A stretch of DNA of 64,000 nt from DASSBG01 sp963800395. GTDB taxonomy: Bacteria > Pseudomonadota > Gammaproteobacteria > Xanthomonadales > Rhodanobacteraceae. Position 1 is the stretch's first letter, and each line of letters begins with the position of its first letter. Where the stretch lies: contig CAWDBD010000019.1 of the NCBI GenBank assembly GCA_963800395.1, positions 62,001 through 126,000 on the forward strand, written 5' to 3'. Below are positions 56,746 through 64,000 of the stretch, piece by piece. The notes below the pieces were generated by a model. That model did not search any database and was not told where the DNA came from. It worked only from the letters and a program-made list of their open reading frames with translations. The position numbers were made by a program, and so were the translations under genes.

Positions 56746-57374
56746 GCCTTCATTGAGCAGTTGCGCATGGACCTGGCGCGGGCCGGCATCACAGAAGCGC
56801 TCAGAGTGCAGGCAGTCCATGATCGCCTCATCCTGCGCAGGCGTGAGCCGACGCGGCGATGCCTTGGCGCTGACCTTGGCGCGCCGTCGACGATCGGGAT
56901 AACAGCGGTGTCGCGGCTGTCCCAGTGCCTGACAGATGCGCTGTTTGGACAAACCGGCTGGGCCGTTGGCAATCGCGTTCACGAGCGCGTCCCGTGCTGC
57001 GCGTCCTCGACCAGTTGGAAAACTTTTTTTTGGAGCTCGACCAGTTGCTCGGCGACCTCCGCACGCCGATTCAGGCGCGCGTTGTCGCGCTTGAGGCGCT
57101 CGATCTGCCGATCTCGCGGGTCGACCGCCTTGCGGCCAGGAGCCTTTGGCTTCAGCCCTTCCAGGCCGTTGCTTGCCTGCTGCTTGCGCCAGGTGGAAAG
57201 CTGGGCAGCATACAGGCCATTGCGGCGCAGCCAAGCGCCCTTCTCGCCATGCGGCAGCGCTTCGGCTTCCGCCAAAAGGCGTTGCTTCTCGGCAGCACTG
57301 AAGCGTCGGCGTGTGCGTTTCTCAAGCTTCGGATCAGGCTGGATTTCGGCGCTGACAGGCACGTTGGTAGTCAT
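56746..57374 (-). mobile_element. second IS3-like element, truncated beside the first
   Basis: OrfA on the minus strand (start ATG 57374, ending about 56979) reads TRRRFSAAEKQRLLAEAEAL and GAWLRRNGLYAAQLSTWRKQ, a helix-turn-helix, then a Lys-rich coiled region. An A8 run near 57022-57029 is the likely slip site. OrfB continues in another frame with LSKQRICQALGQPRHRCYPD and stops at HAQLLNEG exactly where the intact IS3 element begins. The catalytic core of OrfB is absent, so this copy is dead. Confidence 0.75.
56979..57374 (-). CDS. IS3-like transposase OrfA of the truncated element
   Basis: A 131-residue OrfA with the block GEKGAWLRRNGLYAAQLSTW for inverted-repeat binding and a leucine-rich helix (NRRAEVAEQLVELQKKVFQL) for multimerisation. 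It is intact, but its OrfB is cut off, so it cannot support transposition alone. A GTG at 57389 is an alternative start. Confidence 0.7.
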   Translation of the reverse strand: MTTNVPVSAEIQPDPKLEKRTRRRFSAAEKQRLLAEAEALPHGEKGAWLRRNGLYAAQLSTWRKQQASNGLEGLKPKAPGRKAVDPRDRQIERLKRDNARLNRRAEVAEQLVELQKKVFQLVEDAQHGTRS

Positions 57375-57434
57375 AGGTAGTCCACTCACTCTGCCCGTAT
57401 GTTATAGATAAAAGCCGGGAAGAGCTGTTGGGTC

Positions 57435-57713
57435 CTATGTTGACACGTAGGGCCGGTCGCGAACCTTGGGCACCTTGATGCCCACATCACCGATCCCGGT
57501 CTGCACGGTACGTGGCGGCAGGTAGCCGTTGCGCACGACCGCCTTGCGGCCATCGTCAAGGCGCGCATCGTCATACCCGACCAGAAAGCTGGCGAGCTCG
57601 GCCTCAACGGCCTTGCCAATCAGGTCGCGCGCGCCCTCCCGCAGCAGCGCGTGCAACGGATCGGTGTCCTCGGGTTCTGGTTGTGAAAGAGCTTGCAGGG
57701 TAGGATGAGGCAT
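57435..57713 (-). pseudogene. IS256-family transposase N-terminal fragment
   Basis: GGAGTAC precedes ATG 57713. The fragment reads ALLREGARDLIGKAVEAELA and RLDDGRKAVVRNGYLPPRTV, then VGIKVPKVRDR, the first part of a mutator-type transposase. It stops after PYVST, so the DDE catalytic region is missing. An IS256-like inverted motif (CTGGTTGTGATC at 57730-57741 with GATCAACCAG at 57749-57758) lies just upstream. Confidence 0.85.
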
Positions 57714-58046
57714 GGCGTACTCCTTTTTGCTGGTTGTGATCGTGGTGTGATCAACCAGCAGGGTACGCCATACTTCTATCTCGTCCATACACCAGAAATG
57801 AGCTTAGCTCCTCCGAGTTCAGTCTACCCTTCAATCACAGCCCCGTCAGCTGCATAATCCGAAGATAGACCCTTAGCCTCGTGCTTAGCCTCGTGGTAAC
57901 TCAATGCTTTCGCGGCCCGCGGTGTTCGACCGAAACGCAGGAAAACATGCCGAGTCGCTGGACGTCTACACTGCGCATTCCGGTCCCGGTCAGTGATTGA
58001 TAGAATCTATGACAACCGCGGGCCGGGGGAGTTTCTCAACAGCCAG
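57714..58046. other. 333-base gap after the IS256 fragment
   Basis: No gene is supported. It holds the IS256-end inverted motif near 57730-57758 and a duplicated TTAGCCTCGTG near 57872-57893. GC content drops toward the accessory island that follows. Confidence 0.4.
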
Positions 58047-58340
58047 CTAGTCCATGCGTTTGCCGTACAAGTATAGATTCCGGGGAATCATAAAGCACAT
58101 CATCCCAACAACCCCCAATACGATCGCCAAAAGGACCATATAATACAAATGATCCGGCCAAAATATAGTGGAAATAAACTCCATGCAAAGGCCAAACCAC
58201 CAACCAAACGGGATACGGAAGAACTTTTTTGTAGATCCAAAACGCTTCTTAAACATCGATGCCGAAATAAACCCAAAAACGCCCCCCGGAATCGACGCAA
58301 GTACGAGAAAACCGATACATTCAACAGTAATTTTAGTCAT
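58047..58340 (-). CDS. small four-helix-type membrane protein, unknown
   Basis: A 97-residue protein from ATG 58340, whose ATG overlaps the stop of the gene before it (ATGA at 58337-58340), so the two are co-translated. It has about three hydrophobic stretches (residues 5-28, 42-62 and 64-83) and ends in a basic NLYLYGKRMD tail. Codon use is A/T-rich compared with the core genes. Nothing identifies a function; pairs of such proteins can be immunity or toxin-membrane modules. Confidence 0.55.
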   Translation of the reverse strand: MTKITVECIGFLVLASIPGGVFGFISASMFKKRFGSTKKFFRIPFGWWFGLCMEFISTIFWPDHLYYMVLLAIVLGVVGMMCFMIPRNLYLYGKRMD

Positions 58341-58672
58341 GGGTTCGAACACCCCTCAATCTGAACGTCCAACAGGCGGTGTTGTATGTCACTTATTATT
58401 CCCATTATCAGCAATGCTGCCGTGCCCGCAAAACCCGAAATTATCCCCATGATATCAAATGTAAGCTGCGCGACTGCCCCCTGCCTCCCGTTTACGCAGC
58501 TCCCTTGACTCGCCGCTGCATCCGTTGCCAAGAAATTCAAAATGGCCACGAGAACGTTAATTATAAGTATCGTCCAGACAAGAAATGCGGCAACTGGACA
58601 GAATTCAACCGCGATTCCACAAACGAACAATAGACTCCCGATATTTCCACTCATTTGGTGCCAATACTTCAA
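58337..58672 (-). CDS. small membrane protein, unknown, coupled to the next gene
   Basis: A 111-residue protein with hydrophobic segments at about residues 10-28, 30-48 and 75-95. The cysteines at positions near 18, 25 and 58 and the low GC content differ from the core genome. Its stop overlaps the start of the downstream membrane gene. It may be the first of a two-gene accessory cassette placed between an IS256 fragment and a REP-like inverted repeat. Confidence 0.55.
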   Translation of the reverse strand: MKYWHQMSGNIGSLLFVCGIAVEFCPVAAFLVWTILIINVLVAILNFLATDAAASQGSCVNGRQGAVAQLTFDIMGIISGFAGTAALLIMGIISDIQHRLLDVQIEGCSNP

Positions 58673-58694
58673 AAAGGATCCGTCTGTGCATTTC

Positions 58695-58811
58695 GAGGGT
58701 CAGGTCTTGCGTTTTGCCTTATTCGGACTACGCTGCCGTATATTGTGCAGCGGTGGGAGTGTGTCTCTGGACGCGCCATCGCGAGTTGGCAAATGGCAAG
58801 CCCTGACCCTC
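58695..58811. repeat. REP-like inverted repeat of the AGGTCTTGCCTTTTGC family
   Basis: Left arm 58695-58718 (starting GAGGGTCAGGTCTTGC) and right arm 58788-58811 (ending GCCCTGACCCTC) match in 21 of 24 positions, about 70 bases apart. The same sequence begins or flanks the RAYT remnants at 61449, 62815 and 63468, and occurs inverted near 62115-62139. Confidence 0.75.
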
Positions 58812-58864
58812 AAATCAAAGCCGGCCAGGCAAGTGATGCAGAACATGGCAAGTTGTGTTGCCGC

Positions 58865-60391
58865 TCAGTACATTGGGGCAATGATGCCGAAGCTCTCTAC
58901 CCGTCCCACCTTTTCCAGTGCGACCTGCACCTCAGGGCGGGACGTCACGGCGCGCCAGCGCTGGGACATCACCTTCATGATCGGGGTCTGTTCTACTTCT
59001 GCATAATGCTGCATATCTACCAGCGCCTGATTGCGCCACTCAGGCTTTTCAAGCCGTTTCACCAGCAGTGCTGCGGCATCATCGAGATCTCCGTGCTTCA
59101 ACAGTGCACGCTGCCAGGTTGCGATGTCATCTTTGCGATGTTTGCGCAGGTATTTCATATACTTGGCGATGTTTTCGGCTTCTTTCCTTTCAATGGCAAT
59201 CTGCAAACGCATATAGTTGATTTGCATTAGACCATAGGGTGACATCCTGCCGACCTCAAGAATCGCGTTTTCCGCCTTGTCGGGTTCGCCCATGTCGGTA
59301 TACAGATCAGCGAGATTGATCGATTGGCTGACGTTCATGGCGCCAGATTCGGGATGCCGCAAAGCACGTTGCAACTCGCTGGCGGCCTTGTTCCATTGGC
59401 CCTGGAGAGCGAACGCGCGTGCACGCTTATTCAGAACCCAGTTATAGTTGTCACCGAAATCAACATAGGCCTTCTCGCCCTCGCCGTGTTCGGCATGAGC
59501 GACAACCGCGTCACTTACCGCAAGCACCTTGGCGCTCTCCTGCTTGAGCAGGAGCAAGTTCTGTAGCCTGTTCACAGCTTCGACCTGATCTGGATGCGCC
59601 TTGATTCGCGCCTCGGCTTTCTTGATCTGGGCGGCGAGCAGCCTGTCTACACTGAACCACTCCGGATGAGTGCGCGTGATGGGATCAAATCGCTTGTCAA
59701 CTCGCATGCTGAGAGCCGTCTCGGCTGATCGAATACGACGGGCTATGTGGCGGGCACGCTCCAGGCCACCATGCTGGATCTGTATCAAGACGAGATCACG
59801 CCACATCTTGTCGTAGGTGGATTGCTCGCTCTGCCACTTTGCGTCAAACAATGCATTCATCATGTCGCCATCGACATCACCGTCATCAGCCTTGCGCAGC
59901 TGCCGATGGATCTGCGCAATGACCCCGGCACGGATCTCGTCGAGCTTGTCCGGCCACCCCGCTGCGATGGCGGCAACGCACAGTCCGGCATCATGGTTGT
60001 TGTCGATGTTATACGCCGAAAAAAGGCGAGTGAACCATGTGGCTGCATCAGCCTGATGAAACCCAGTGGCCCTGACGGCAAGACGATGGGCTTTGTCGTA
60101 CTTATGGCTATCGAATGCAAGACTTCCGGCCACGTTCAACACCAGGAATCTGTATTCGGCCGAGAGCTGGTTGAATCCCTTGGACGCGATGGTGGCGTCC
60201 AAATCAGGAACGGCGGCCTCATAGTCACTCCGCCTCAGATCAGCGAACGCCTTCTGCAATTTGAGGGCAGCATCCTTTCCTTCAGCAGTGGGCGCTGCGC
60301 GCACAGTCCCAACAGGCGTTCCGGAGGCCGGCCCTGCCCCCGTCAAAACAAGCATTGTGATGGCGGCCGCTGTGCCTAAAATTCCTTTCAT
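58865..60391 (-). CDS. secreted TPR-like repeat protein, unknown
   Basis: A 508-residue protein with a signal peptide (residues 1-24, ending ASG-TPV) and a long alpha-helical solenoid. Repeats such as NKRARAFALQGQWNKAASEL and SQSINLADLYTDMGEPDKAE have the TPR spacing (A-x6-G). It is probably a periplasmic scaffolding or binding protein. Its GC content is closer to the core genome than that of its neighbours. No partner gene is obvious. The adjacent repeats suggest it was acquired or rearranged here. Confidence 0.65.
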   Translation of the reverse strand: MKGILGTAAAITMLVLTGAGPASGTPVGTVRAAPTAEGKDAALKLQKAFADLRRSDYEAAVPDLDATIASKGFNQLSAEYRFLVLNVAGSLAFDSHKYDKAHRLAVRATGFHQADAATWFTRLFSAYNIDNNHDAGLCVAAIAAGWPDKLDEIRAGVIAQIHRQLRKADDGDVDGDMMNALFDAKWQSEQSTYDKMWRDLVLIQIQHGGLERARHIARRIRSAETALSMRVDKRFDPITRTHPEWFSVDRLLAAQIKKAEARIKAHPDQVEAVNRLQNLLLLKQESAKVLAVSDAVVAHAEHGEGEKAYVDFGDNYNWVLNKRARAFALQGQWNKAASELQRALRHPESGAMNVSQSINLADLYTDMGEPDKAENAILEVGRMSPYGLMQINYMRLQIAIERKEAENIAKYMKYLRKHRKDDIATWQRALLKHGDLDDAAALLVKRLEKPEWRNQALVDMQHYAEVEQTPIMKVMSQRWRAVTSRPEVQVALEKVGRVESFGIIAPMY

Positions 60392-60903
60392 GCAATCTTC
60401 CTCAAAACAATTGGACCAAAAGTAGTGCTCAGTGCCATGTCAGCATGGCCGACCGGCAACCGGGTTATCCAACAATTACCCTGAGGATAGCTGAACCCGT
60501 AACCGGAAGTCCCCTATACTGCCATTCTCTTGAGTTGGGATGGCCCAACACTCGTCGTGACCGAACTTGCCTTGGCAGACCCGGACTCAGCCTGGCATCG
60601 CAGTACATCTTCTTCAAGCGCCGGTTCTCGTGTACGAGTTCCTTGGAGCATGACATTCCCGATGTCACATGGAATCCAGCAAGGGCCCACCAATTAGCCG
60701 CTTCTGTCGACAAGCGCAAAGCCTTCGGTCCCGCGTGTTGCGAGCCCCGGATATCACCCACCGTTTCGATCGGGGAGCCTCCCTGATGCGATCGGAAGGT
60801 TGCAGGGAGACTCTGCAAAAACCCGAGAAGCCAACGCAGCTGAGGGATCAAAGTTAAATTCAATTATATGCGATGGTGAAGAATGTTTCTGATCCCTTCT
60901 CTA
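60392..60903. other. 512-base gap with an IS3 OrfA remnant
   Basis: On the minus strand at about 60590-60651 a fragment reads SKELVHENRRLKKMYCDARL, the coiled segment of an IS3-family OrfA. The flanking codons are degenerate. No complete gene is seen in the rest of the gap. Confidence 0.45.
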
Positions 60904-61350
60904 CTAGCGCGGGTTGACATACTCAAACTTGTTTACATCGAGTGTTTTTGCGGCAAGTCTTCCATCTCTATTACGTACGATCTGGATATCTGCATCAATG
61001 TTTGCCTCTAGCACGCAGAGCGCTCCCGCACCCCTCTCGATGCAACGTCGATCCCCGGCGTCAAGAAACGAAACAACTGATCTTTGCGATGTTCGTTCCT
61101 TATCTTGGAGTTCTAGAACTCCATCCTTGCCACAACCTCTGCTTATTAAATAGGAATAGGTGAATCCATCAGTTCGAAATGTCGCTGCAATCCTCGCTGT
61201 CCGTCCCTCCTCAAGACCTTGTGAAACTAGTTCACAGATTGACAGCGGGAAACTATCAGCTCCTCGATCAGCATCTGTAGAGCGGCCCGGCACGGAAGCA
61301 CACCCCGCCAAGGCAAAGGCAAGGAATACGAGCGGGCTATGGTTTTTCAT
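60904..61350 (-). CDS. lipoprotein, unknown
   Basis: A 148-residue protein starting ATG 61350. The lipobox LAGC lies after MKNHSPLVFLAFA, so it is processed by signal peptidase II and lipid-anchored. Four or more cysteines lie in the mature part (ICEL, SRGCGKDG, DRRCIERGAGALCV), suggesting a disulfide-stabilised periplasmic domain. No family was recognised. It sits directly before the first RAYT remnant. Confidence 0.65.
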   Translation of the reverse strand: MKNHSPLVFLAFALAGCASVPGRSTDADRGADSFPLSICELVSQGLEEGRTARIAATFRTDGFTYSYLISRGCGKDGVLELQDKERTSQRSVVSFLDAGDRRCIERGAGALCVLEANIDADIQIVRNRDGRLAAKTLDVNKFEYVNPR

Positions 61351-61448
61351 ATGACTGCTCCGGCTGTGTTCCGAATTACTTTTCGACTTACGCCTTAACT
61401 CCATCACTAAATGTTGGCCGGACTCAAGTTGTAGCCATCCGTTTCGCG

Positions 61449-62062
61449 AAAGAGGCCTCAGGGTCTGGTCTTGCCTTTTGCGCTTCTCATGACACGTCAT
61501 AAGTGTGAGTAGACTAATTCCAGATGTTCGTGGATCTTCCGCAGCATGCAGCCATCGCTGTTGTAGGCCGCGCAAACCGCTGTGTCACGGCCGTTGCTTC
61601 GAGCAAAGTGCTCAAGTGTCTTCGCTGGCGGACGGCGTTGTGTTCGCGGGATCTCCGACAGTCGCTGGGTCCGGGCACTGCACCCCTGCATGGCCTCCAC
61701 AGCGACAAAGCGCTTTTAGGCTGTAATGGCCTGACCCTGCATCCGGCGAAGGCTACCAGCAGCCACTCGAGGTAAAGCCCGCCCGGGCACGTCGTCTGAT
61801 TCACCGTTGCCGGTTAACTGCTTCATGGCCATTCGTGTACGCCGCGCACCATCCCGGTCCGCACGGGATTCAGGACAATGTAGCGGGTCAACACAAGCAC
61901 GTAGGCGTGGCAGCTCCAGTTGCACTGACCGCAATCCTCGCCCAACAAAGCAGGAAACTCGTTGCGATCCGCATTATCCTCATGAATCGCCTCGCGCCAA
62001 TCACCATGCGGCGTCGCGTGATACGGCACACCCGCAAACTCCAGCCTCAGCGGTCTCGCCAT
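61449..62062 (-). pseudogene. RAYT (REP-associated tyrosine transposase) remnant 1
   Basis: The N-terminus MARPLRLEFAGVPYHATPHG from ATG 62062 and the block VLNPVRTGMVRGVHEWP are typical RAYT. The centre with the active-site Tyr and HxH is missing. The C-terminus continues in broken frames (RSNGRDTAVCAAYNSDGCML, then a degenerate end). It is flanked by the AGGTCTTGCCTTTTGC repeat (61449) and its inverse (62115-62139), as RAYTs are by their REP partners. Confidence 0.75.
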
Positions 62063-62148
62063 GCCGGCCTCGCTTGGCAGCCCTTGCCCAATCATTATCG
62101 CATCGTTGCTTCAACAGGCAAAAGGCAAGACATGACCTCAAAACGCAC

Positions 62149-62173
62149 AAAAAGCCCGCATTTAGCGGGCTTT
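62149..62173 (-). terminator. intrinsic terminator after the Sel1-repeat gene
   Basis: AAAGCCCGC (62151-62159) and GCGGGCTTT (62165-62173) form a perfect 9-bp hairpin. Read on the minus strand it ends in TTTTT (62153-62149), 52 bases beyond the Sel1 gene stop, a textbook rho-independent terminator. Confidence 0.8.
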
Positions 62174-62224
62174 CGCTTCAAGGACCTTCAGAAGGTTAAC
62201 CTGGAACCGTTATTTAACCGATAT

Positions 62225-62734
62225 TTATTTTACCTGAAATGGCTTCGTAAATATCGATAACCACATCGATGCAATCAATCGCATGCTGATTTTCAATTCT
62301 GAATTAGACACTGTAGAACGAAGGATAGTTTCAGAAGTTCGGGACTTATCTACACTGCCGGCCCCTTTTTTGTAGAGGATAGCGAGCAGCATTCTACTAG
62401 GATAATGCCCGCGCAAAACTGCTTTTCGGAAATATTTCGCTGCCCTATTTATATCCTTCGGACCACCTTGACCCTTAAAATACATCACCCCAAGTCGCCA
62501 GGCAGGATACGCCGTTCCATCATAGTTCAAATCGACCCTCTCAAACCAATAACGCGCGGCAGAACAATCCTTGTGAATGCCATCGCCACCGCGAAAGTAG
62601 ATTTCGCCGAGAGTCAACGCTGCAGCACTCTCTCCTTGGTCAGCACGTTCGCGCAATTCAACCATATGACGTGCGAACCGGCTAGTGCGGAGTACATCTA
62701 TCAAATTGGAGTGCAGCGGTTGAATCTCTGGCAT
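62225..62734 (-). CDS. Sel1-like repeat protein
   Basis: A 169-residue protein without a signal peptide. SAAALTLGEIYFRGGDGIHK, YPAWRLGVMYFKGQGGPKDI and NRAAKYFRKAVLRGHYPSRM are Sel1/TPR-type repeats (about 36 residues each, with the characteristic Gly and Ala positions). Such proteins mediate protein interaction and are often effectors or immunity proteins in accessory islands. GC content is low. It lies between RAYT remnants 1 and 2 and has its own terminator. Confidence 0.75.
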   Translation of the reverse strand: MPEIQPLHSNLIDVLRTSRFARHMVELRERADQGESAAALTLGEIYFRGGDGIHKDCSAARYWFERVDLNYDGTAYPAWRLGVMYFKGQGGPKDINRAAKYFRKAVLRGHYPSRMLLAILYKKGAGSVDKSRTSETILRSTVSNSELKISMRLIASMWLSIFTKPFQVK

Positions 62735-62817
62735 AGCGCTACATCAAGGTTATAAATGATTGGTTGGTCTCCAGAGACTCAGGTTTAGGCTCCGGAGCGG
62801 GCGTTTGAAATCAGGGG

Positions 62818-63056
62818 TCAGGTTTTGCCTTTTGCCTTTTTCACGATACCGCATACGCGCGACTAGTGTAGTCCGAAATGTTCACCGATCTGCCGAAGTA
62901 TGTAGCCACAGGTGTTGTAGGCCGCGCAAATTGCGCTATCACGGCCGTTGCTTCGAGCAAAGTGCTCAAGTGACTTCGCACGCGGTCGGCGATGTATTCG
63001 CGGGATTTCCGACAGAGGTCGTTCCAGGGCGCATCCCACCCTACGCCATCAGTCAT
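62818..63056 (-). pseudogene. RAYT remnant 2 (C-terminal part only)
   Basis: The fragment carries the TDGVGWDAPWNDLC block that follows the catalytic region in RAYTs and ends, in another frame, with KKAKGKT just inside the GGTCAGGTTTTGCC repeat at its 3' end (62818). The N-terminal half is absent. Confidence 0.7.
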
Positions 63057-63092
63057 AGCAAAATTGATAATTTAATGGTTTCGAAAATGAGA

Positions 63093-63443
63093 TCATTTTA
63101 AAAGGATGATCCAGATCCCGAACGCTATGAAGGCTAGAGAAAAGCTCATAGCCCAGCACCCACCGATACTACAAGCTAATTTCTGCCAAAAATTGTATGT
63201 CCGATCGCGTACACAGTAGAAATCTCTACGCATATCCCGATCCGCCACAACACCACCTGACGCGACCCCGAGAATAGCCGCGAATACACGAGCTCCAATT
63301 CGCATAGAGATGGTAGCCTCCGGACCTCGGCTCAGGCACGTATTAATCGTACCAATCACAATGCTCAATGCTAACGAACCAAAAACAATAGTTACGAAAG
63401 ACAAGAACGGATCAACTGTATCTACAGACACTTTGTGCACCAT
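63093..63443 (-). CDS. small membrane protein, unknown
   Basis: A 116-residue protein with hydrophobic segments at about residues 13-35, 48-66 and 92-114. Cys residues are near positions 36, 77, 90 and 95. It is AT-rich relative to the core genome and lies between RAYT remnants 2 and 3. No function can be assigned; it resembles the unknown membrane proteins at 58047-58672 only in size and topology. Confidence 0.5.
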   Translation of the reverse strand: MVHKVSVDTVDPFLSFVTIVFGSLALSIVIGTINTCLSRGPEATISMRIGARVFAAILGVASGGVVADRDMRRDFYCVRDRTYNFWQKLACSIGGCWAMSFSLAFIAFGIWIILLK

Positions 63444-63471
63444 CCATTAATTTAGTACAGTGGTCTCAGGG

Positions 63472-64000
63472 TCAGGTCTTGCCTTTTGCCCTGTTCATGA
63501 TACGTCTTATGCGCGAGTAGAGTAACCCGGAATGTTCGCGGATCTGCCGTAGCGTGTAGCCACCGCTGTTGTAGGCCGCGCAAATCGCGCTATTACGGCC
63601 GTTGCTTCGAGCAAAGCGCTCAAGTGACTTGGCAGGGGACGACGTTGTGTTCGCGGGAACTCCGTTAGTGGCTGAGTTCGGTCAATTTTCTCCAATCTTG
63701 CCTCCACAAAGCAAACGAACCCTAAGAATTTCTGGATGCACAGGTCGCCCCAGGGCGCACCACGACCTACGCCATCAGTGACAAAGCGCTTGTAGGCTGC
63801 AATGACCTGGCCCCAGTGTTCGGCGGACGCTGCCAGCAGCTACTCGAAATGAAGCCAGCCCCAGCACGTCGCGTGGTTCACCATTGCCGGGTAACTGCTC
63901 CATGGCCATTCGTGTACGCCGCGCACCATCCCGGTCCGCACCGGATTCAGAATGCGATGTCACATGATACAGCGCACCCGCATACTCCAGCCTCAGCGGT
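63472..64000 (-). pseudogene. RAYT remnant 3, extends past the window end
   Basis: The C-terminus ends LYSRIRRIMNRAKGKT at a stop at 63472-63474, preceded by RSNGRNSAICAAYNSGGYTL, the RAYT C-terminal helix-turn-helix. Upstream pieces include RGAPWGDLCIQ and VRTGMVRGVHEWP, then jump directly to PLRLEYAGALYHVTS near the window edge. The middle of the catalytic domain is deleted, as in copy 1. The same repeat (GGTCAGGTCTTGCC) marks its 3' end. Confidence 0.75.

Noticed and set aside
56735..56750. Target-site duplication of the IS3 element
   Set aside because: The flanking bases on the two sides do not match in a three- or four-base duplication, probably because adjacent sequence was deleted.
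1..64000. tRNA or rRNA genes
   Set aside because: Intergenic stretches were read for cloverleaf landmarks and the GTTCGA-type loop; none gave a credible gene.

Overview
The window is high-GC DNA from a gammaproteobacterium, most likely of the order Lysobacterales (Xanthomonadales), probably near Rhodanobacteraceae. I infer this from the aa3 oxidase cluster with SURF1, CtaA and DUF2909 partners, the ELM1-like protein, the REP-associated tyrosine transposase (RAYT) remnants, the MarR-EmrA-EmrB pump, and a secreted protein ending in a DGFE-type tail. No rRNA, tRNA or CRISPR array was seen.

Layout. 0-5.6 kb: the 3' part of an SLC13 transporter, a Rieske ferredoxin, an EamA exporter and a frameshifted secreted endonuclease I. 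5.8-14.4 kb: an ABC exporter operon (two FtsX permeases, ATPase, small membrane protein, periplasmic adaptor) runs leftward. Divergent from it lie a tiny secreted four-cysteine peptide gene, a secreted CPPC thioredoxin-like gene and a decayed second pair of FtsX permeases. This is the best candidate for an undescribed system. 14.9-28.6 kb: diheme cytochrome c, mscL, an emrRAB-like cluster, an M28 peptidase, a lipid A acyltransferase, an LPS/O-antigen cluster (zinc-finger protein, GT4, ligase, GT2), a Yip1-like protein and YceI. 28.7-44.3 kb: an ELM1-like protein, glnE, two tandem LTA-synthase-like enzymes, rfbB, rfbA and rfbC without rfbD, an active/inactive M16 pair and an S10 peptidase. 44.4-51.4 kb: ctaA, an SCO-like gene, SURF1, DUF2909, ctaE, a 42-aa membrane peptide, ctaD, ctaC and DUF2244. 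51.7-54.9 kb: putA with frame breaks.

55.5-64 kb is an accessory island. It holds an intact IS3 element beside a truncated second IS3 element, an IS256 fragment, small membrane proteins, a TPR protein, a lipoprotein and a Sel1 protein. These cargo genes are punctuated by REP-like inverted repeats and RAYT remnants, all in one orientation.

Many conserved genes at 4.7-27.2 kb and 52.7-54.9 kb carry single-base frame breaks, whereas everything from 27.9 to 51.5 kb is intact. That clustering suggests uneven base quality at least as much as true gene decay. The exporter-like pseudogenes at 11.8-14.4 kb also contain in-frame stops and look truly decayed. Several dispersed intergenic repeat families recur in the window.
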